A stretch of DNA of 64,000 nt from Aeromonas lacus (GCF_000764665.1 NZ_JRGM01000136.1:62001-126000); one strand, 5' to 3'; shown: positions 53,379 to 63,644, counted from the first letter of the stretch. Program-made: numbers and translations. Notes: generated from the sequence alone by a model not told the origin.

Positions 53379-53535
53379 GGGGGCTCTTTGATTCGACTGT
53401 TCCGGTTTTCGCTGCTTTGTAGAAATAGGCAAGAATCAAGCAGGATGTTGTCTTGATGGTAGGGTTGTTCTGGAGAAAAATGCAATCACGATTTCGCGGC
53501 TAGGCCGCCCTGACTATCAGAAGAAGGCAATGTCG

Positions 53536-54699
53536 ATGAACAACTTTACTCTCCATACCCCGACCAAAATCCTGTTCGGCCAGGGGCAGATCGCCCAGTT
53601 GCGCGAGCAGCTCCCGAGCGATGCCCGCGTCATGATCACCTACGGTGGCGGCAGCGTGGTACGCAGCGGCCTGCTGGAGCAGATCCGCAGCGAACTGGCT
53701 GGCTTCACCCTGTTTGAATTTGGCGGCATCGAGCCTAACCCGGCCTACGAGACCCTGATGGGTGCCGTGGAGCTGGCCCGTGCCGAGCGGGTCGATTTCC
53801 TGCTCGCCGTTGGCGGCGGCTCGGTGCTCGATGGCTCCAAGTTTATCGCCGCTGCCGCGCACTACGATCTGGCCAAGGATCCCTGGCACATTCTCGAGAC
53901 CGTCGGCAGCGAAGTGCGCTCCGCCATTGCGCTGGGTTCAGTGCTGACTCTGCCAGCGACCGGTTCCGAAATGAACATGGGTGCCGTCATCACCCGTCGC
54001 AGCAGTGGCGACAAGGTGCACTTCTTCTCGCCGTTCGTGATGCCGCGCTTTGCCGTGCTCGATCCGGTGCTCACCTACACCCTGCCCGAGCGTCAGGTGG
54101 CGAACGGGGTTGTGGACGCTTTCGTCCACATCGTGGAGCAGTACCTCACCTATCCGGTCAACGCCAAGGTGCAGGATCGCTTCGCCGAAGGCTTGCTGTT
54201 GACCCTGATTGAAGAGGGCCCCAAGGCGTTGGCCGAGCCGCACAACTACGAGGTGCGCGCCAACATCATGTGGAGTGCCACCATGGCGCTGAACGGCCTG
54301 ATCGGTGCCGGTGTGCCGCAGGACTGGGCCACCCACATGCTGGGTCACGAGCTGACCGCCCTGCACGGCCTTGACCATGCCCAGACTCTGGCGGCCGTGC
54401 TGCCCGCTCTGCTGCAGGCCAAGCGCAAACAGAAGCATGCCAAGCTGCTGCAATACGCAGAGCGGGTGTGGGGTCTGCGCAGCGGCAGCGAAGCGGAGCG
54501 CATCGACGATGCCATCGCCGCGACCCGCGACTTCTTCGAGCGGATGGGGGTCAAGACCCGGCTGCGCGACTACGGTCTCAACGATCTGGGTATCGATACC
54601 CTGATCGGCAAGCTGGGTGAGCACGGCATGAGCCGTCTGGGCGAGCACGGCGATATCGATCTGGTGCAGAGTCAGCATATTTATGAAGCTGCCTGGTAA
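53536..54699 (+). CDS. yqhD: NADPH-dependent alcohol/aldehyde reductase YqhD
   Basis: A 387-residue iron-type alcohol dehydrogenase that reduces short-chain and toxic aldehydes with NADPH. Nucleotide-binding GGGS is at 37-40 and the GGGSVLDGSKF loop near 94. Metal ligands are Asp194 and His198 in GVVDAFVHIVEQY, and the two His in GHELTALHGLDHAQ near 267 and 281. Length equals E. coli YqhD. The second ATG (53536, AAGGCAATGTCG upstream) gives MNNFTLHTPT as in E. coli. It is divergent from the yqhC-blc unit. Confidence 0.93.
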   Translation: MNNFTLHTPTKILFGQGQIAQLREQLPSDARVMITYGGGSVVRSGLLEQIRSELAGFTLFEFGGIEPNPAYETLMGAVELARAERVDFLLAVGGGSVLDGSKFIAAAAHYDLAKDPWHILETVGSEVRSAIALGSVLTLPATGSEMNMGAVITRRSSGDKVHFFSPFVMPRFAVLDPVLTYTLPERQVANGVVDAFVHIVEQYLTYPVNAKVQDRFAEGLLLTLIEEGPKALAEPHNYEVRANIMWSATMALNGLIGAGVPQDWATHMLGHELTALHGLDHAQTLAAVLPALLQAKRKQKHAKLLQYAERVWGLRSGSEAERIDDAIAATRDFFERMGVKTRLRDYGLNDLGIDTLIGKLGEHGMSRLGEHGDIDLVQSQHIYEAAW

Positions 54700-55206
54700 A
54701 AGCCTCTGAACGGGCGCCAACCGGCGAAACGATTGAATATCGAGGGCCGCCTCCTGCCAGCTGGCGGGAGTGCGGCCCTGTCATTGTTGTGAAATTGTTA
54801 TTTTTCGGCCTTTGCCGCAGCCGTACAGAGCTCCGGCGCATTTAGTAAGAACAAAAAACGCTAAGATAGAGAGCCGGTGAAACATTTTTTTTGACTGGTT
54901 GGATCACTTTTTTCAGCCGTTTTTACTGGTATAAGCCTCTAATTTGGTTTGTTTTTTTTAATCCTCGGCGGGGATGGGCTGAAATCTGTACGCGTGCTGT
55001 CGGGCGTGCGGTTGTAATAAAACTCCAAAATTTGATACTAATCACCTTCGCGCCTGAAAAGCGGGGGCCTGACCATGACAGGAGGTTGAGGTAAAGCCTA
55101 CTGATTTTCATAACAAAGAGCCCAAGACCTGCACTTTGGTCATGTCTTGTTTCGCCAGAAATGAGACACTGGGCAGCGATTGTTTATTAACCATCAGGGA
55201 ATAGTC
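54700..55206. other. intergenic region between yqhD and pntA
   Basis: 507 bases. The left part holds the yqhD hairpin; the middle (54850-55060) is AT-rich with T runs, likely the pntA promoter and leader. No RNA gene or further operator is evident to me. The pntA start lies at 55207. Confidence 0.4.
54743..54784 (+). terminator. yqhD terminator (probable)
   Basis: AGGGCCGC (54743-54750) pairs with GCGGCCCT, enclosing an inner CCTGCCAG/CTGGCGGG hairpin. T-richness after it is modest. Confidence 0.6.
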
Positions 55207-56733
55207 ATGCAGATTGGAATACCGAGAGAGAGTCTCGTCGGTGAGACCCGGGTCGCAGCGACCCCGGCTACCGTCGAGCAGCTGAAAAAGCTCGGCTTCG
55301 AGGTCGCCATCGAGACCGGCGCAGGCCTGTCGGCCAGCTTCGATGATGCCGCCTTCGAGGCTGCCGGTGCCAGCGTGGTGCCGAATGTCTGGCAAGCCGA
55401 CCTTATCTTCAAGGTCAATGCGCCGACCGATGCCGAGATCGCACAAATTAAAGATGGCGCCACTCTGATTAGCTTCATCTGGCCTGCCCAGAACCCCGAG
55501 CTGGTCAAGAAGCTGTCCGAGCGCAACATCAATGTAATGGCGATGGATATGGTGCCGCGGATCTCCCGTGCCCAGTCCCTCGATGCCCTCTCCTCCATGG
55601 CCAACATCGGTGGCTATCGTGCCGTTGTTGAAGCTGCGCACCAGTTCGGTCGCTTCTTCACCGGCCAGATCACTGCTGCCGGTAAAGTGCCGCCTGCCAA
55701 GGTGCTGGTGATCGGTGCCGGCGTAGCCGGTCTGGCTGCCATCGGTACTGCCGGTTCCCTCGGTGCCATCGTGCGTGCCTTCGATACCCGTCTGGAAGTG
55801 GCCGAGCAGATCGAGTCCATGGGTGGCGAGTTCCTCAAGCTGGACTTCGGCGGTGAGGATGGTTCCTCCTCCGATGGTTACGCCAAAGTGATGAGCGAAG
55901 AGTTCATCAAGGCCGAGATGGAGCTGTTTGCCCAGCAGGCCAAAGAGGTGGACATCATCATCACCACCGCCCTGATCCCGGGCAAGCCGGCTCCCAAGCT
56001 GATCACCAAAGAGATGGTCGACAGCATGAAGCCGGGCTCCGTCATCGTGGACATGGCCGCTCAGGCCGGCGGCAACTGTGAATACACAGTGCCGGGCGAA
56101 CTGCATGTCACCGCCAACGGCGTCAAGGTGATTGGTTACACCGATCTGCCGGGTCGACTGCCTGCCCAATCCTCCCAGCTTTACGGTACCAACCTGGTCA
56201 ACCTGATGAAGCTGATGTGCAAGGAGAAGGACGGCAACGTCGCCATCGACTTCGAAGACGTGGTGCAGCGCAATATGACGGTGATCCAGGCCGGTGAAGT
56301 GACCTTCCCGCCGCCCGCCATCTCCGTCTCTGCTGCCCCGCAGAAACCGGCCGCCGCCAAACCGGCAGCCAAGAAGGAAGAGGCCAAGCCCTCCAACAAG
56401 AAGTTCGTGTTCGGTGCCCTCGGCATCGCCGCCTTCGGCTGGATCGCCTCCGTTGCCCCGGCAGCCTTCCTCTCCCACTTCACCGTATTCATCCTGGCCT
56501 GTGTGGTCGGTTACTACGTGGTGTGGAACGTCTCTCACGCCCTGCACACGCCGCTGATGTCGGTCACCAATGCCATCTCCGGCATTATCGTGGTCGGTGC
56601 CCTGCTGCAGATCGGGCAAGGGTCGACTCTGGTTACCGCGCTGGCGTTCGTCGCCGTGCTGATTGCCAGTATCAACATCTTCGGCGGCTTCACCGTCACT
56701 CAGCGCATGCTGAAGATGTTCCGTAAGGATTAA
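55207..56733 (+). CDS. pntA: NAD(P) transhydrogenase subunit alpha
   Basis: A 508-residue subunit with the NAD(H)-binding domain I (1-380), which includes GETRVAATP near 14, [24 protein letters not shown] near 173-196 and the RQD-loop-like segment at about 120-135. A Pro/Ala/Lys linker at about 380-395 leads to four membrane helices. It works with PntB to couple hydride transfer between NADH and NADP+ to the proton gradient. ATG at 55207 (MQIGIPRES) is 9 codons inside the longest frame; E. coli PntA is 510. pntB follows after 11 bases. Confidence 0.96.
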   Translation: MQIGIPRESLVGETRVAATPATVEQLKKLGFEVAIETGAGLSASFDDAAFEAAGASVVPNVWQADLIFKVNAPTDAEIAQIKDGATLISFIWPAQNPELVKKLSERNINVMAMDMVPRISRAQSLDALSSMANIGGYRAVVEAAHQFGRFFTGQITAAGKVPPAKVLVIGAGVAGLAAIGTAGSLGAIVRAFDTRLEVAEQIESMGGEFLKLDFGGEDGSSSDGYAKVMSEEFIKAEMELFAQQAKEVDIIITTALIPGKPAPKLITKEMVDSMKPGSVIVDMAAQAGGNCEYTVPGELHVTANGVKVIGYTDLPGRLPAQSSQLYGTNLVNLMKLMCKEKDGNVAIDFEDVVQRNMTVIQAGEVTFPPPAISVSAAPQKPAAAKPAAKKEEAKPSNKKFVFGALGIAAFGWIASVAPAAFLSHFTVFILACVVGYYVVWNVSHALHTPLMSVTNAISGIIVVGALLQIGQGSTLVTALAFVAVLIASINIFGGFTVTQRMLKMFRKD

Positions 56734-56744
56734 GGGGGTTTAAC

Positions 56745-58229
56745 GTGTCTCAAGGACTGGTAACAGCATCCTATATCGTTGCCGCCGTGCTCTTCATCCT
56801 CAGTCTCGCGGGACTGTCGAAGCAAGAGACGGCCAAACATGGCAACCTGTTCGGTATCGCGGGTATGGCCATCGCCCTGATCGCGACCGCGTTCAACCCG
56901 GAGACCAGTGGCGTTCACTGGATCATTCTGGCCATGGTGATCGGTGGTGCCATCGGCGTGCGTCTGGCGCTCAAGGTCGAGATGACCGAGATGCCCGAGC
57001 TGGTGGCCGTGCTGCACAGCTTCGTGGGTATGGCAGCAGTACTGGTGGGCTTCAACAGCTTCATCGACCTGCACCCCTCCGCACCGGCTGAAGTGGTTGT
57101 CTCCGTCGGTTCCAACCTGGATGCCACGCTGGCAGCCGCCCGTGCGGCGTTCGAGCAGGCAGCCAGCGTTGCCCAGGTCGAGCACCTGACCGGCGCCATG
57201 CTGAACATCCACCTGGTCGAGATCTTCCTCGGCGTCTTCATCGGTGCCGTGACCTTCACCGGTTCCGTGGTGGCGTTCGGCAAGCTGCGTGGTCTCATCT
57301 CCTCCAAGCCGCTGATGCTGCCGCACCGCCACAAGCTGAACCTGCTGGCTGTGGTCGCCTCGCTGGCGCTGATGGTCTACTTCGTCAACGCCGGTGGTTC
57401 CACCTTCGCTCTGCTGGTGATGACCCTGATCGCCTTCGCCTTTGGCTGGCATCTGGTGGCTTCCATCGGCGGTGCCGACATGCCGGTAGTGGTCTCCATG
57501 CTGAACTCCTACTCCGGTTGGGCGGCGGCGGCGGCGGGCTTCATGCTCTCCAACGACCTGCTGATCGTGGTGGGTGCGCTGGTAGGTTCCTCCGGTGCCA
57601 TCCTCTCTTACATCATGTGCAAGGCGATGAACCGCTCCTTCATCTCCGTGATCGCCGGTGGCTTCGGCTCTGATGGCGTGGCCTCCACGGCTGATCAGGA
57701 GATGGGCGAATACCGCGAAACCAGCGCCGAGGAAGTGGCTGACCTGCTGAAGAACTCCAGCTCCGTCATCATCACCCCGGGCTACGGTATGGCGGTGGCG
57801 CAGGCTCAGTATCCGGTTGCCGAGATCACCCAGAAGCTGCGTGACCGCGGCGTCAAGGTGCGCTTCGGTATCCACCCGGTTGCCGGTCGTCTGCCTGGCC
57901 ACATGAACGTGCTGCTGGCGGAAGCGAAAGTACCGTATGACATCGTGCTGGAAATGGACGAGATCAACGAGGACTTCGCCGATACCGACACCGTGCTGGT
58001 GATTGGTGCCAACGACACCGTCAACCCGGCTGCGATGGAAGATCCGGGCAGCCCGATCGCCGGTATGCCGGTACTGGAAGTGTGGAAAGCGCAGAACGTC
58101 ATCGGCTTCAAGCGCTCCATGAACACTGGCTATGCCGGTGTCCAGAACCCGCTGTTCTTCAAAGAGAATACCCAGATGCTGTTTGGCGATGCCAAGGCCA
58201 GCGTCGAGGCAATCCTGAAAGCACTGTAA
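56745..58229 (+). CDS. pntB: NAD(P) transhydrogenase subunit beta
   Basis: A 494-residue subunit with nine membrane helices and the NADP(H)-binding domain III at the C-terminus ([18 protein letters not shown] near 343, [25 protein letters not shown] near 376-400, [10 protein letters not shown] near 428). It begins with GTG after AAGGGGG. E. coli PntB has 462 residues; the extra length here is an insert of about 35 residues at 111-150 (Ala/Val/Glu-rich) in an external or membrane loop, absent from the E. coli protein. The rest aligns closely. Confidence 0.96.
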   Translation: MSQGLVTASYIVAAVLFILSLAGLSKQETAKHGNLFGIAGMAIALIATAFNPETSGVHWIILAMVIGGAIGVRLALKVEMTEMPELVAVLHSFVGMAAVLVGFNSFIDLHPSAPAEVVVSVGSNLDATLAAARAAFEQAASVAQVEHLTGAMLNIHLVEIFLGVFIGAVTFTGSVVAFGKLRGLISSKPLMLPHRHKLNLLAVVASLALMVYFVNAGGSTFALLVMTLIAFAFGWHLVASIGGADMPVVVSMLNSYSGWAAAAAGFMLSNDLLIVVGALVGSSGAILSYIMCKAMNRSFISVIAGGFGSDGVASTADQEMGEYRETSAEEVADLLKNSSSVIITPGYGMAVAQAQYPVAEITQKLRDRGVKVRFGIHPVAGRLPGHMNVLLAEAKVPYDIVLEMDEINEDFADTDTVLVIGANDTVNPAAMEDPGSPIAGMPVLEVWKAQNVIGFKRSMNTGYAGVQNPLFFKENTQMLFGDAKASVEAILKAL

Positions 58230-58252
58230 GTGCCATTCAGAGACTGGATATC

Positions 58253-58277
58253 AAGGAGGCTTCGGCCTCCTTTTTTA
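58253..58277 (+). terminator. pntAB terminator
   Basis: AAGGAGGC pairs with GCCTCCTT around a TTCG loop, followed by TTTT. Confidence 0.92.
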
Positions 58278-58327
58278 TTGCTCATCCCTTGTATATCCTC
58301 AATCCATACGGACCGTGAGGGATCTCC

Positions 58328-59107
58328 ATGATGTGGTGTCAGGGTTGGCGAAGGATCGGGTGTTACGGCTGGCTGCTGGCTTCCCTGCTTGGTGCCGGTT
58401 TGGCGGCTGCGGCGGACAAACCGCCGACCCTGACGCTGCTAACCGAGCTGTGGCCGCCCTACGTGATGCGTGATGATGGTGGTCGACTGGTGGGAGCCGA
58501 TCTCGATCTGGCTTGTACCGTGCTGCAGCAGCTTGGCTATCGCACCGAAATCAGGGTGCTCCCCTGGAAGCGGGTTTTGCAGCAGGCGATGCTGCGTGAA
58601 GGAGATGCGGTGATCGATATCTTCTATGTCGAGGCCCGCAAGAGCTGGCTCCACTATCCCGAGGAGCCGCTCTCCTACAGTGGCGAGGTGCTCTTCTATC
58701 CGGTGGATCGCCCACTCCACGTTGCCCAGCTGGCCGACCTCAAGGGGTTGCGGGTCGGCATTCAGGCCGACTATGCCTACAGCAAATCCTTCTTGACCGA
58801 TACCGGGGTGATCCGGGTGCCGATGACGGGGGAGGGGAATGCCGTCAAGCAGCTTCACCTGATGATGGCGGGCAGGCTGGATGGAGTGGTGCTGAACGAG
58901 CTGGTCGGGCGTTACCTGCTGCACACCCAGGGTTTGCAGGATCAGGTGAGCCACGGCTCCTATATGTTGACCGACGATAGCCGCAACTTTCTCGGATTTA
59001 CCCACAAACCCGGCCACGATCAGCTGGCTATCCGTTTCTCTGCCGCCCTGAAACAGTTCAAGCAGACCCCCGCCTACAAGCAGCTGCTGGCCCGCTATCA
59101 CCTCTAG
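58328..59107 (+). CDS. periplasmic family-3 solute-binding protein
   Basis: A 259-residue protein of the SBP_bac_3 fold with a signal peptide cut near residues 28-29 (GLAAAA-DKPP). The family start LTLLTELWPPYVMRDDGG leads into lobe 1; the hinge and lobe 2 include LKGLRVGIQADYAYSKSFL near 138-156. ABC permease and ATPase genes are absent nearby, so it may be an orphan binding protein, a sensor feeder or a remnant. Ligand unknown; amino-acid-like ligands are typical. It follows pntAB after a terminator. Confidence 0.78.
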   Translation: MMWCQGWRRIGCYGWLLASLLGAGLAAAADKPPTLTLLTELWPPYVMRDDGGRLVGADLDLACTVLQQLGYRTEIRVLPWKRVLQQAMLREGDAVIDIFYVEARKSWLHYPEEPLSYSGEVLFYPVDRPLHVAQLADLKGLRVGIQADYAYSKSFLTDTGVIRVPMTGEGNAVKQLHLMMAGRLDGVVLNELVGRYLLHTQGLQDQVSHGSYMLTDDSRNFLGFTHKPGHDQLAIRFSAALKQFKQTPAYKQLLARYHL

Positions 59108-59387
59108 GCGGGCCCGCCCTCTGTGCGTTGCCTCACAATTTGTCGCACTTTGTTAAAAGACGGGCATAATGGCGCTGAAAAAAGCGATATTGCGCAACTT
59201 AATTTGATTTTATTGATATTAGGATCAAATCCAGTTGATTTGCATGGGGCTGCCATCAGGTGGCTACCTCTCTCGCGACGCCGTTGCGGCGCTCCCCGAA
59301 TTGATGCTGACCCCGGGTCACCCTTTTTTGCCATGCTGTTGCCTGTAGCGATGACAGGCATTGCGCCACCAAGATGAGATTGCACAG

Positions 59388-60674
59388 ATGAAAGCACAAT
59401 GGACCGACTTTATTACCCTGCTCAAGCGTGAAGTGGTGCCGGCCCTTGGCTGCACCGAGCCAATGTCGGTCGCCCTGGCTGCGGCCAACTGCCGCAAGCT
59501 GCTGGGGCAGGATCCGACCCGTATCAGCGTATGGGTCAGCGGCAACCTGTTCAAGAACGGCATGGGCGTCGGGGTGCCGGGTACCGGCATGATCGGTCTG
59601 CCGGTGGCCGCTGCGGTCGGCATCACAGGTGGTAACCCGGATGCCGGGCTGGAGGTGCTCAAGACTCTCACGTCAGATCAGGTGGAAGCAGCCAAGGCGC
59701 TGCTGCCTGCCATCAAGGTGGATGTGAAGGATGTGCCGGACGTGCTCTACGCCGAGGTGCTGGCCGAGGTGGATGGCCACAGCGCCCGGGTGGTGATCTG
59801 CACCGACCACACCCGCATCATCCTGATGGAGAAGGATGGCGAGGTGCTGATGCAGCAGGACAACGCTCCCGGCGTGCAGATCCAGGCTGCTCCTTCCAGC
59901 AAGCCCGCCATGACCCTGCGCGAGATCGTTGATTTTGCCCTGCAGGTACCGCTGGCCGAGATCGACTTCATTCGGGAGGCGGCCACCATGAATCAGGCGC
60001 TGGCGGACGAAGGGTTGCAGGGGTATGGCCTGCGCATCGGCAAGATCCTCACCGAGCAGGTGGAGCGCAAGCTGCTCTCCGATGACCTGATGACCCTGGC
60101 GATGCGCCTATCTTCTGCCGCTTCCGATGCACGGATGGATGGCGCCATGCTGCCCGCCATGTCCAACTCGGGCTCCGGCAATCAGGGCATTGCCGCCACC
60201 ATGCCGGTAGTCGCCGCCGCCCGCTTCCTCAAGGTGAGCGACGAGCAGCTGACCCGGGCGCTGGTGATGAGCCATCTGGTGGCCATCTACATCAAGACCT
60301 ATCAGAACAAGCTGTCGGCCCTCTGTGCCGCCAGCACCGCCGCCATGGGCTCCGGTGCGGCCATCACCTGGCTGCTGGGCGGCCAGTTCGAGCAGATCAG
60401 CCACTGCATCAACAACATGATTGGCGATGTCTCCGGCATCATCTGTGACGGCGCCGGCAGCGCCTGTTCCATGAAGGTCTCCACCTCGACCTCGGCGGCG
60501 GTGAAATCCTCGCTGATGGCCATCAACAATCTGCATGTGCCCCAGAGTGAGGGGATCGTCTCCGACGATGTGGACCAGACAATCGCCAATCTGGGCCGCC
60601 TCTCCAAAGAGGGGATGCTGGATACGGATATCGAGATCATCAACATCATGCGAGCGAAACAGCAGAAGCCATAA
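59388..60674 (+). CDS. yhaM: L-cysteine desulfidase-type protein (YhaM/CyuA, UPF0597)
   Basis: A 428-residue UPF0597 protein related to CyuA/CdsA L-cysteine desulfidases, which use a [4Fe-4S] cluster to make pyruvate, ammonia and sulfide from cysteine. Four conserved cysteines are present: Cys22 (PALGCTEP), Cys313 (LSALCAAS), Cys353 and Cys360 (IICDGAGSACSMK), with the same seven-residue spacing as in the methanogen enzyme. The serine-rich SNSGSGNQGI near 260 is also typical. It lies upstream of the cystine carrier TcyP, which supports a cystine/cysteine catabolic role. ATG at 59388 lacks a strong ribosome site. Confidence 0.85.
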   Translation: MKAQWTDFITLLKREVVPALGCTEPMSVALAAANCRKLLGQDPTRISVWVSGNLFKNGMGVGVPGTGMIGLPVAAAVGITGGNPDAGLEVLKTLTSDQVEAAKALLPAIKVDVKDVPDVLYAEVLAEVDGHSARVVICTDHTRIILMEKDGEVLMQQDNAPGVQIQAAPSSKPAMTLREIVDFALQVPLAEIDFIREAATMNQALADEGLQGYGLRIGKILTEQVERKLLSDDLMTLAMRLSSAASDARMDGAMLPAMSNSGSGNQGIAATMPVVAAARFLKVSDEQLTRALVMSHLVAIYIKTYQNKLSALCAASTAAMGSGAAITWLLGGQFEQISHCINNMIGDVSGIICDGAGSACSMKVSTSTSAAVKSSLMAINNLHVPQSEGIVSDDVDQTIANLGRLSKEGMLDTDIEIINIMRAKQQKP

Positions 60675-60683
60675 GTTTGTAGA

Positions 60684-60713
60684 AACAAAGGGGGCTCAGA
60701 CCCCCTTGTTTAT
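60684..60713 (+). terminator. yhaM terminator
   Basis: AAACAAAGGGGG pairs with CCCCCTTGTTT across a CTCAGA loop. It lies only 97 bases before tcyP, so some read-through may link the two genes. Confidence 0.8.
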
Positions 60714-60810
60714 GTCGTGACGGGTCAGGCCGTCCGACACGGTTGCCAGGGCATGCGTCGTGCTTGCTCTTGTTTCCCGGGCATTGCCCGCTTTTTGGGG
60801 GGGTCATCTC

Positions 60811-62211
60811 ATGACACTTAGCGTTATCGGTAATCTGGCCATTACGGCCTTCTTGCTGTTCTTCCTCTATCGGTTGCAGCAAAAACATGTGAGCTTCACC
60901 CGCCGGGTGTTTGCCGGTCTGGGGCTGGGTATCCTGTTCGGCGCGGCCCTGCAGCTGCTCTACGGAGCGGGTTCTGCGGTGATTGGCCAGACCATCGACT
61001 ATCTCGATATCGTCGGTAGCGGCTATGTGAAGCTGCTGCAGATGATCATCATCCCGCTGATCATGGTCTCCATCATCAGCGCCATCCTCAAGCTCAACGG
61101 CGGTACCGCTCTTGGCAAGATCAGCGCCATGACCATAGGCGTGCTGATCTTCACCACCGCTATTGCTGCAGGGGCGGGCATCCTGATGTCCAACCTGTTT
61201 GGTCTGACGGCGGAAGGGCTCACTGCCGGTGCTGCGGAAAGTGCTCGCGGTGCGGCGCTGCAGAGCACCCTCGGCAGCGTCGAGAGCATGTCCTTTGCCA
61301 AGATGGTGCTGGAGTTCATTCCGGCCAACCCCTTCCTCGACATGACCGGCGGTCGCAAGACCTCCACTATTGCCGTGGTGATCTTCTCCATCTTCATCGG
61401 TCTGTCGGCTACCGGCATCGCCCGCAAGAAGCCGGAGATCTTCGCCAGCTTCAGCCACTTCATCGCCGTGGCCCATGCCATCGTGATGCGGATGGTGACC
61501 CTGGTGCTGCGCCTGACGCCGTTCGGCGTGCTGGCCCTGATGACCAAGGTGGTTTCCGGCTCCAACTACGCTGACATCATCAATCTGCTCAGCTTCGTCA
61601 TGGCCTCTTACGGCGCCATCGCCATCATGTTCGCCGTGCACCTGCTGCTGGTCGGCATGGTCGGCATCAACCCGGCCCGCTTCCTGAAGAAGATCACGCC
61701 GGTGCTGGCCTTTGCCTTTACCTCGCGCACCAGTGCGGGCTCCATCCCGATGAACGTGCAGACCCAGACCAAGTCGCTGGGTATTCCGGAGGGGATCGCC
61801 AACTTCGCGGCCTCCTTCGGTTCCACCATCGGCCAGAACGGCTGTGCCGGTATCTATCCGGCGATGCTGGCAGTGATGATTGCACCGACTGTCGGGGTCA
61901 ACCCGATGGACCCGAGCTTCATCATGACCCTGATCGCCATCATCACCGTCAGCTCCTTCGGGGTGGCCGGGATCGGCGGTGGCGCCACCTTTGCCGCGCT
62001 GATCGTGCTCTCCGCGCTGGACTTCCCGGTGGCGCTGGCCGGTCTGCTCATCTCCATCGAGCCACTGATCGACATGGGCCGTACTGCGCTCAACGTCTCC
62101 GGCTCCATCACCGCGGGCACGGTTACCAGCCGCCTGCTGGGGGAGACCGACATGAATGTATTCAACAGCGATCACGAAGTGAGTCTGGACGGCGAAGAGT
62201 CCACCATCTGA
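60811..62211 (+). CDS. tcyP: L-cystine uptake protein TcyP
   Basis: A 466-residue dicarboxylate/amino acid:cation symporter (DAACS/GltP fold) of the YdjN/TcyP L-cystine branch. Eight helices and two hairpins are evident; landmarks are GSGYVKLLQMIIIPLIMVSI near 83-102, AFTSRTSAGSIPMNVQT near 306-322 (Ser-rich hairpin HP1) and STIGQNGCAGIYPAML near 339-354. ATG at 60811 follows GGGGGGG nine bases upstream. Gene order yhaM-tcyP suggests import and degradation of cystine; control by CysB, as in E. coli, is inferred. Confidence 0.9.
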   Translation: MTLSVIGNLAITAFLLFFLYRLQQKHVSFTRRVFAGLGLGILFGAALQLLYGAGSAVIGQTIDYLDIVGSGYVKLLQMIIIPLIMVSIISAILKLNGGTALGKISAMTIGVLIFTTAIAAGAGILMSNLFGLTAEGLTAGAAESARGAALQSTLGSVESMSFAKMVLEFIPANPFLDMTGGRKTSTIAVVIFSIFIGLSATGIARKKPEIFASFSHFIAVAHAIVMRMVTLVLRLTPFGVLALMTKVVSGSNYADIINLLSFVMASYGAIAIMFAVHLLLVGMVGINPARFLKKITPVLAFAFTSRTSAGSIPMNVQTQTKSLGIPEGIANFAASFGSTIGQNGCAGIYPAMLAVMIAPTVGVNPMDPSFIMTLIAIITVSSFGVAGIGGGATFAALIVLSALDFPVALAGLLISIEPLIDMGRTALNVSGSITAGTVTSRLLGETDMNVFNSDHEVSLDGEESTI

Positions 62212-62290
62212 TCCGCTGCGGGAGGGGTAAACTTCCCGCCATCAACCACAGGGAGGGCATACCCTCCCTGCGTCATTGACAGGAGCAACT

Positions 62291-63619
62291 ATGAGAATCG
62301 TGATCATCGGTGGCGAAGCCGCCGGTATGAGTGCGGCCGCCAAAGCGCGCCGACTGGCCAAAGAGGCCGAAATCGTGGTGTATGAAGCCTCCGAGGTGAT
62401 CTCCTTCGGCGCCTGCGGCCTGCCCTACTTCGTCGGCGACGAGTTTCAGGAGCCCGGCTACATGGCCGAGTTCACCCCGGAGCAGTTCGCCGCCAAGGGG
62501 ATCGAGGTCAAGATTGGCCACCGGGTGCTGAGTCTGGATGCTGCCGCGCAGACGCTGACTGTCGAGCACAACGGCGACACCTTCACCGACCATTACGATC
62601 GGTTGATGATCGCCACCGGTGCCCGCGAAGTGATGCCCCCCATCCCCGGTTTGCAGCAGCAAGGGGTATTCGGTCTGCGCCGGATGGCCGATGGGCTGGC
62701 GCTGAAGGCGGCGGTACAAGACAAAAACAATCGCCGCGCCGTGGTGATCGGCTCCGGCTTTATCGGGCTGGAGGTGGTCGAGGCGCTGGTCCATCAGGGC
62801 AAAGAGGTGCGTCTCATCGAGCTGGCGGATCGGGTCATCCCCGGTGCGTTTGATGGCGAGATCACCCAGCACATCGAAACCGAACTGCGCGAGCAGGGGG
62901 TCTCTCTCCATCTGGGTGAGCGAGTTGAAGCGCTGCTGGGGGATGGCCGGGTGACCGGCGTGCGAACCAGCCAGGGCGAGTTCGAAGCCGATATCGTGGT
63001 GGTTTGCACCGGGGTCAAGCCCAACACCGAGTTTCTGGCCAATACCGGCATCGAGCTGCTCGGCAACGGCGCCATCAAGGTGGACCGGCAGGGGCGCAGC
63101 TCGCTGGCCAACGTCTGGTCGGCTGGCGACTGTGCCAGCGTCTGGCACAGCGTGAAGCAGCAGCAGGTCTATGTGCCGCTCGCCACCATCGCCAACAAGC
63201 TGGGGCGCATGGTGGGCGAGAACCTGGCGGGGGCCGAGCAGACGTTCCCGGGCACCCTCGGCTCTGCCGCGCTCAAGGTGCTGGGGCTGGAGGCGGGCCG
63301 TACCGGCCTCTGTGAGCAGGAAGCCAGGGCGATGGGGATCGACTATCGCACCGTGGTGATCAAGGACAAGTGCCACACCAACTACTGCCCGGGTCAGTCC
63401 GACATTCACGTCAAGCTGGTCTACGAGGCTGGCAGCAAGCGGCTGCTGGGCGGCCAGATCCTCGGTCGCAAGGGGGCGGTACACCGCATCGATGCGCTGG
63501 CGGTCGCCATCACCATGGGGGTGACCACCGAGCAGCTCGGCATGCTGGACTTTGCCTACGCGCCACCCTTCTCCCGCACCTGGGATGCCCTGAACGTGGC
63601 GGGTAACGTCGCCAGGTAA
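62291..63619 (+). CDS. CoA-disulfide reductase-like FAD-dependent oxidoreductase
   Basis: A 442-residue pyridine nucleotide-disulfide oxidoreductase with a single redox Cys (Cys42 in SFGACGLPY), as in CoA-disulfide reductases and NADH oxidases. FAD motif GGEAAGMSAA is at 8-17, the NAD(P)H motif GSGFIGLEVVEAL near 155-167 and the second FAD motif NVWSAGDCAS near 275-284. The C-terminal dimer domain (from about 325) includes KDKCHTNYCPG, with extra Cys. No rhodanese domain is present. AGGAG five bases before the ATG at 62291. Neighbouring sulfur genes suggest thiol/disulfide duty; the substrate is not proven. Confidence 0.85.
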   Translation: MRIVIIGGEAAGMSAAAKARRLAKEAEIVVYEASEVISFGACGLPYFVGDEFQEPGYMAEFTPEQFAAKGIEVKIGHRVLSLDAAAQTLTVEHNGDTFTDHYDRLMIATGAREVMPPIPGLQQQGVFGLRRMADGLALKAAVQDKNNRRAVVIGSGFIGLEVVEALVHQGKEVRLIELADRVIPGAFDGEITQHIETELREQGVSLHLGERVEALLGDGRVTGVRTSQGEFEADIVVVCTGVKPNTEFLANTGIELLGNGAIKVDRQGRSSLANVWSAGDCASVWHSVKQQQVYVPLATIANKLGRMVGENLAGAEQTFPGTLGSAALKVLGLEAGRTGLCEQEARAMGIDYRTVVIKDKCHTNYCPGQSDIHVKLVYEAGSKRLLGGQILGRKGAVHRIDALAVAITMGVTTEQLGMLDFAYAPPFSRTWDALNVAGNVAR

Positions 63620-63644
63620 CGGGCGCTGGTCAGGCGGAAAATGA

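Noticed and set aside
51946-53439. 497-codon minus-strand fusion of a Pro/Arg-rich region with the lipocalin
   Set aside because: The upstream two-thirds is an out-of-frame shadow of the AraC regulator; the lipocalin has its own start, signal peptide and lipobox at 52458.
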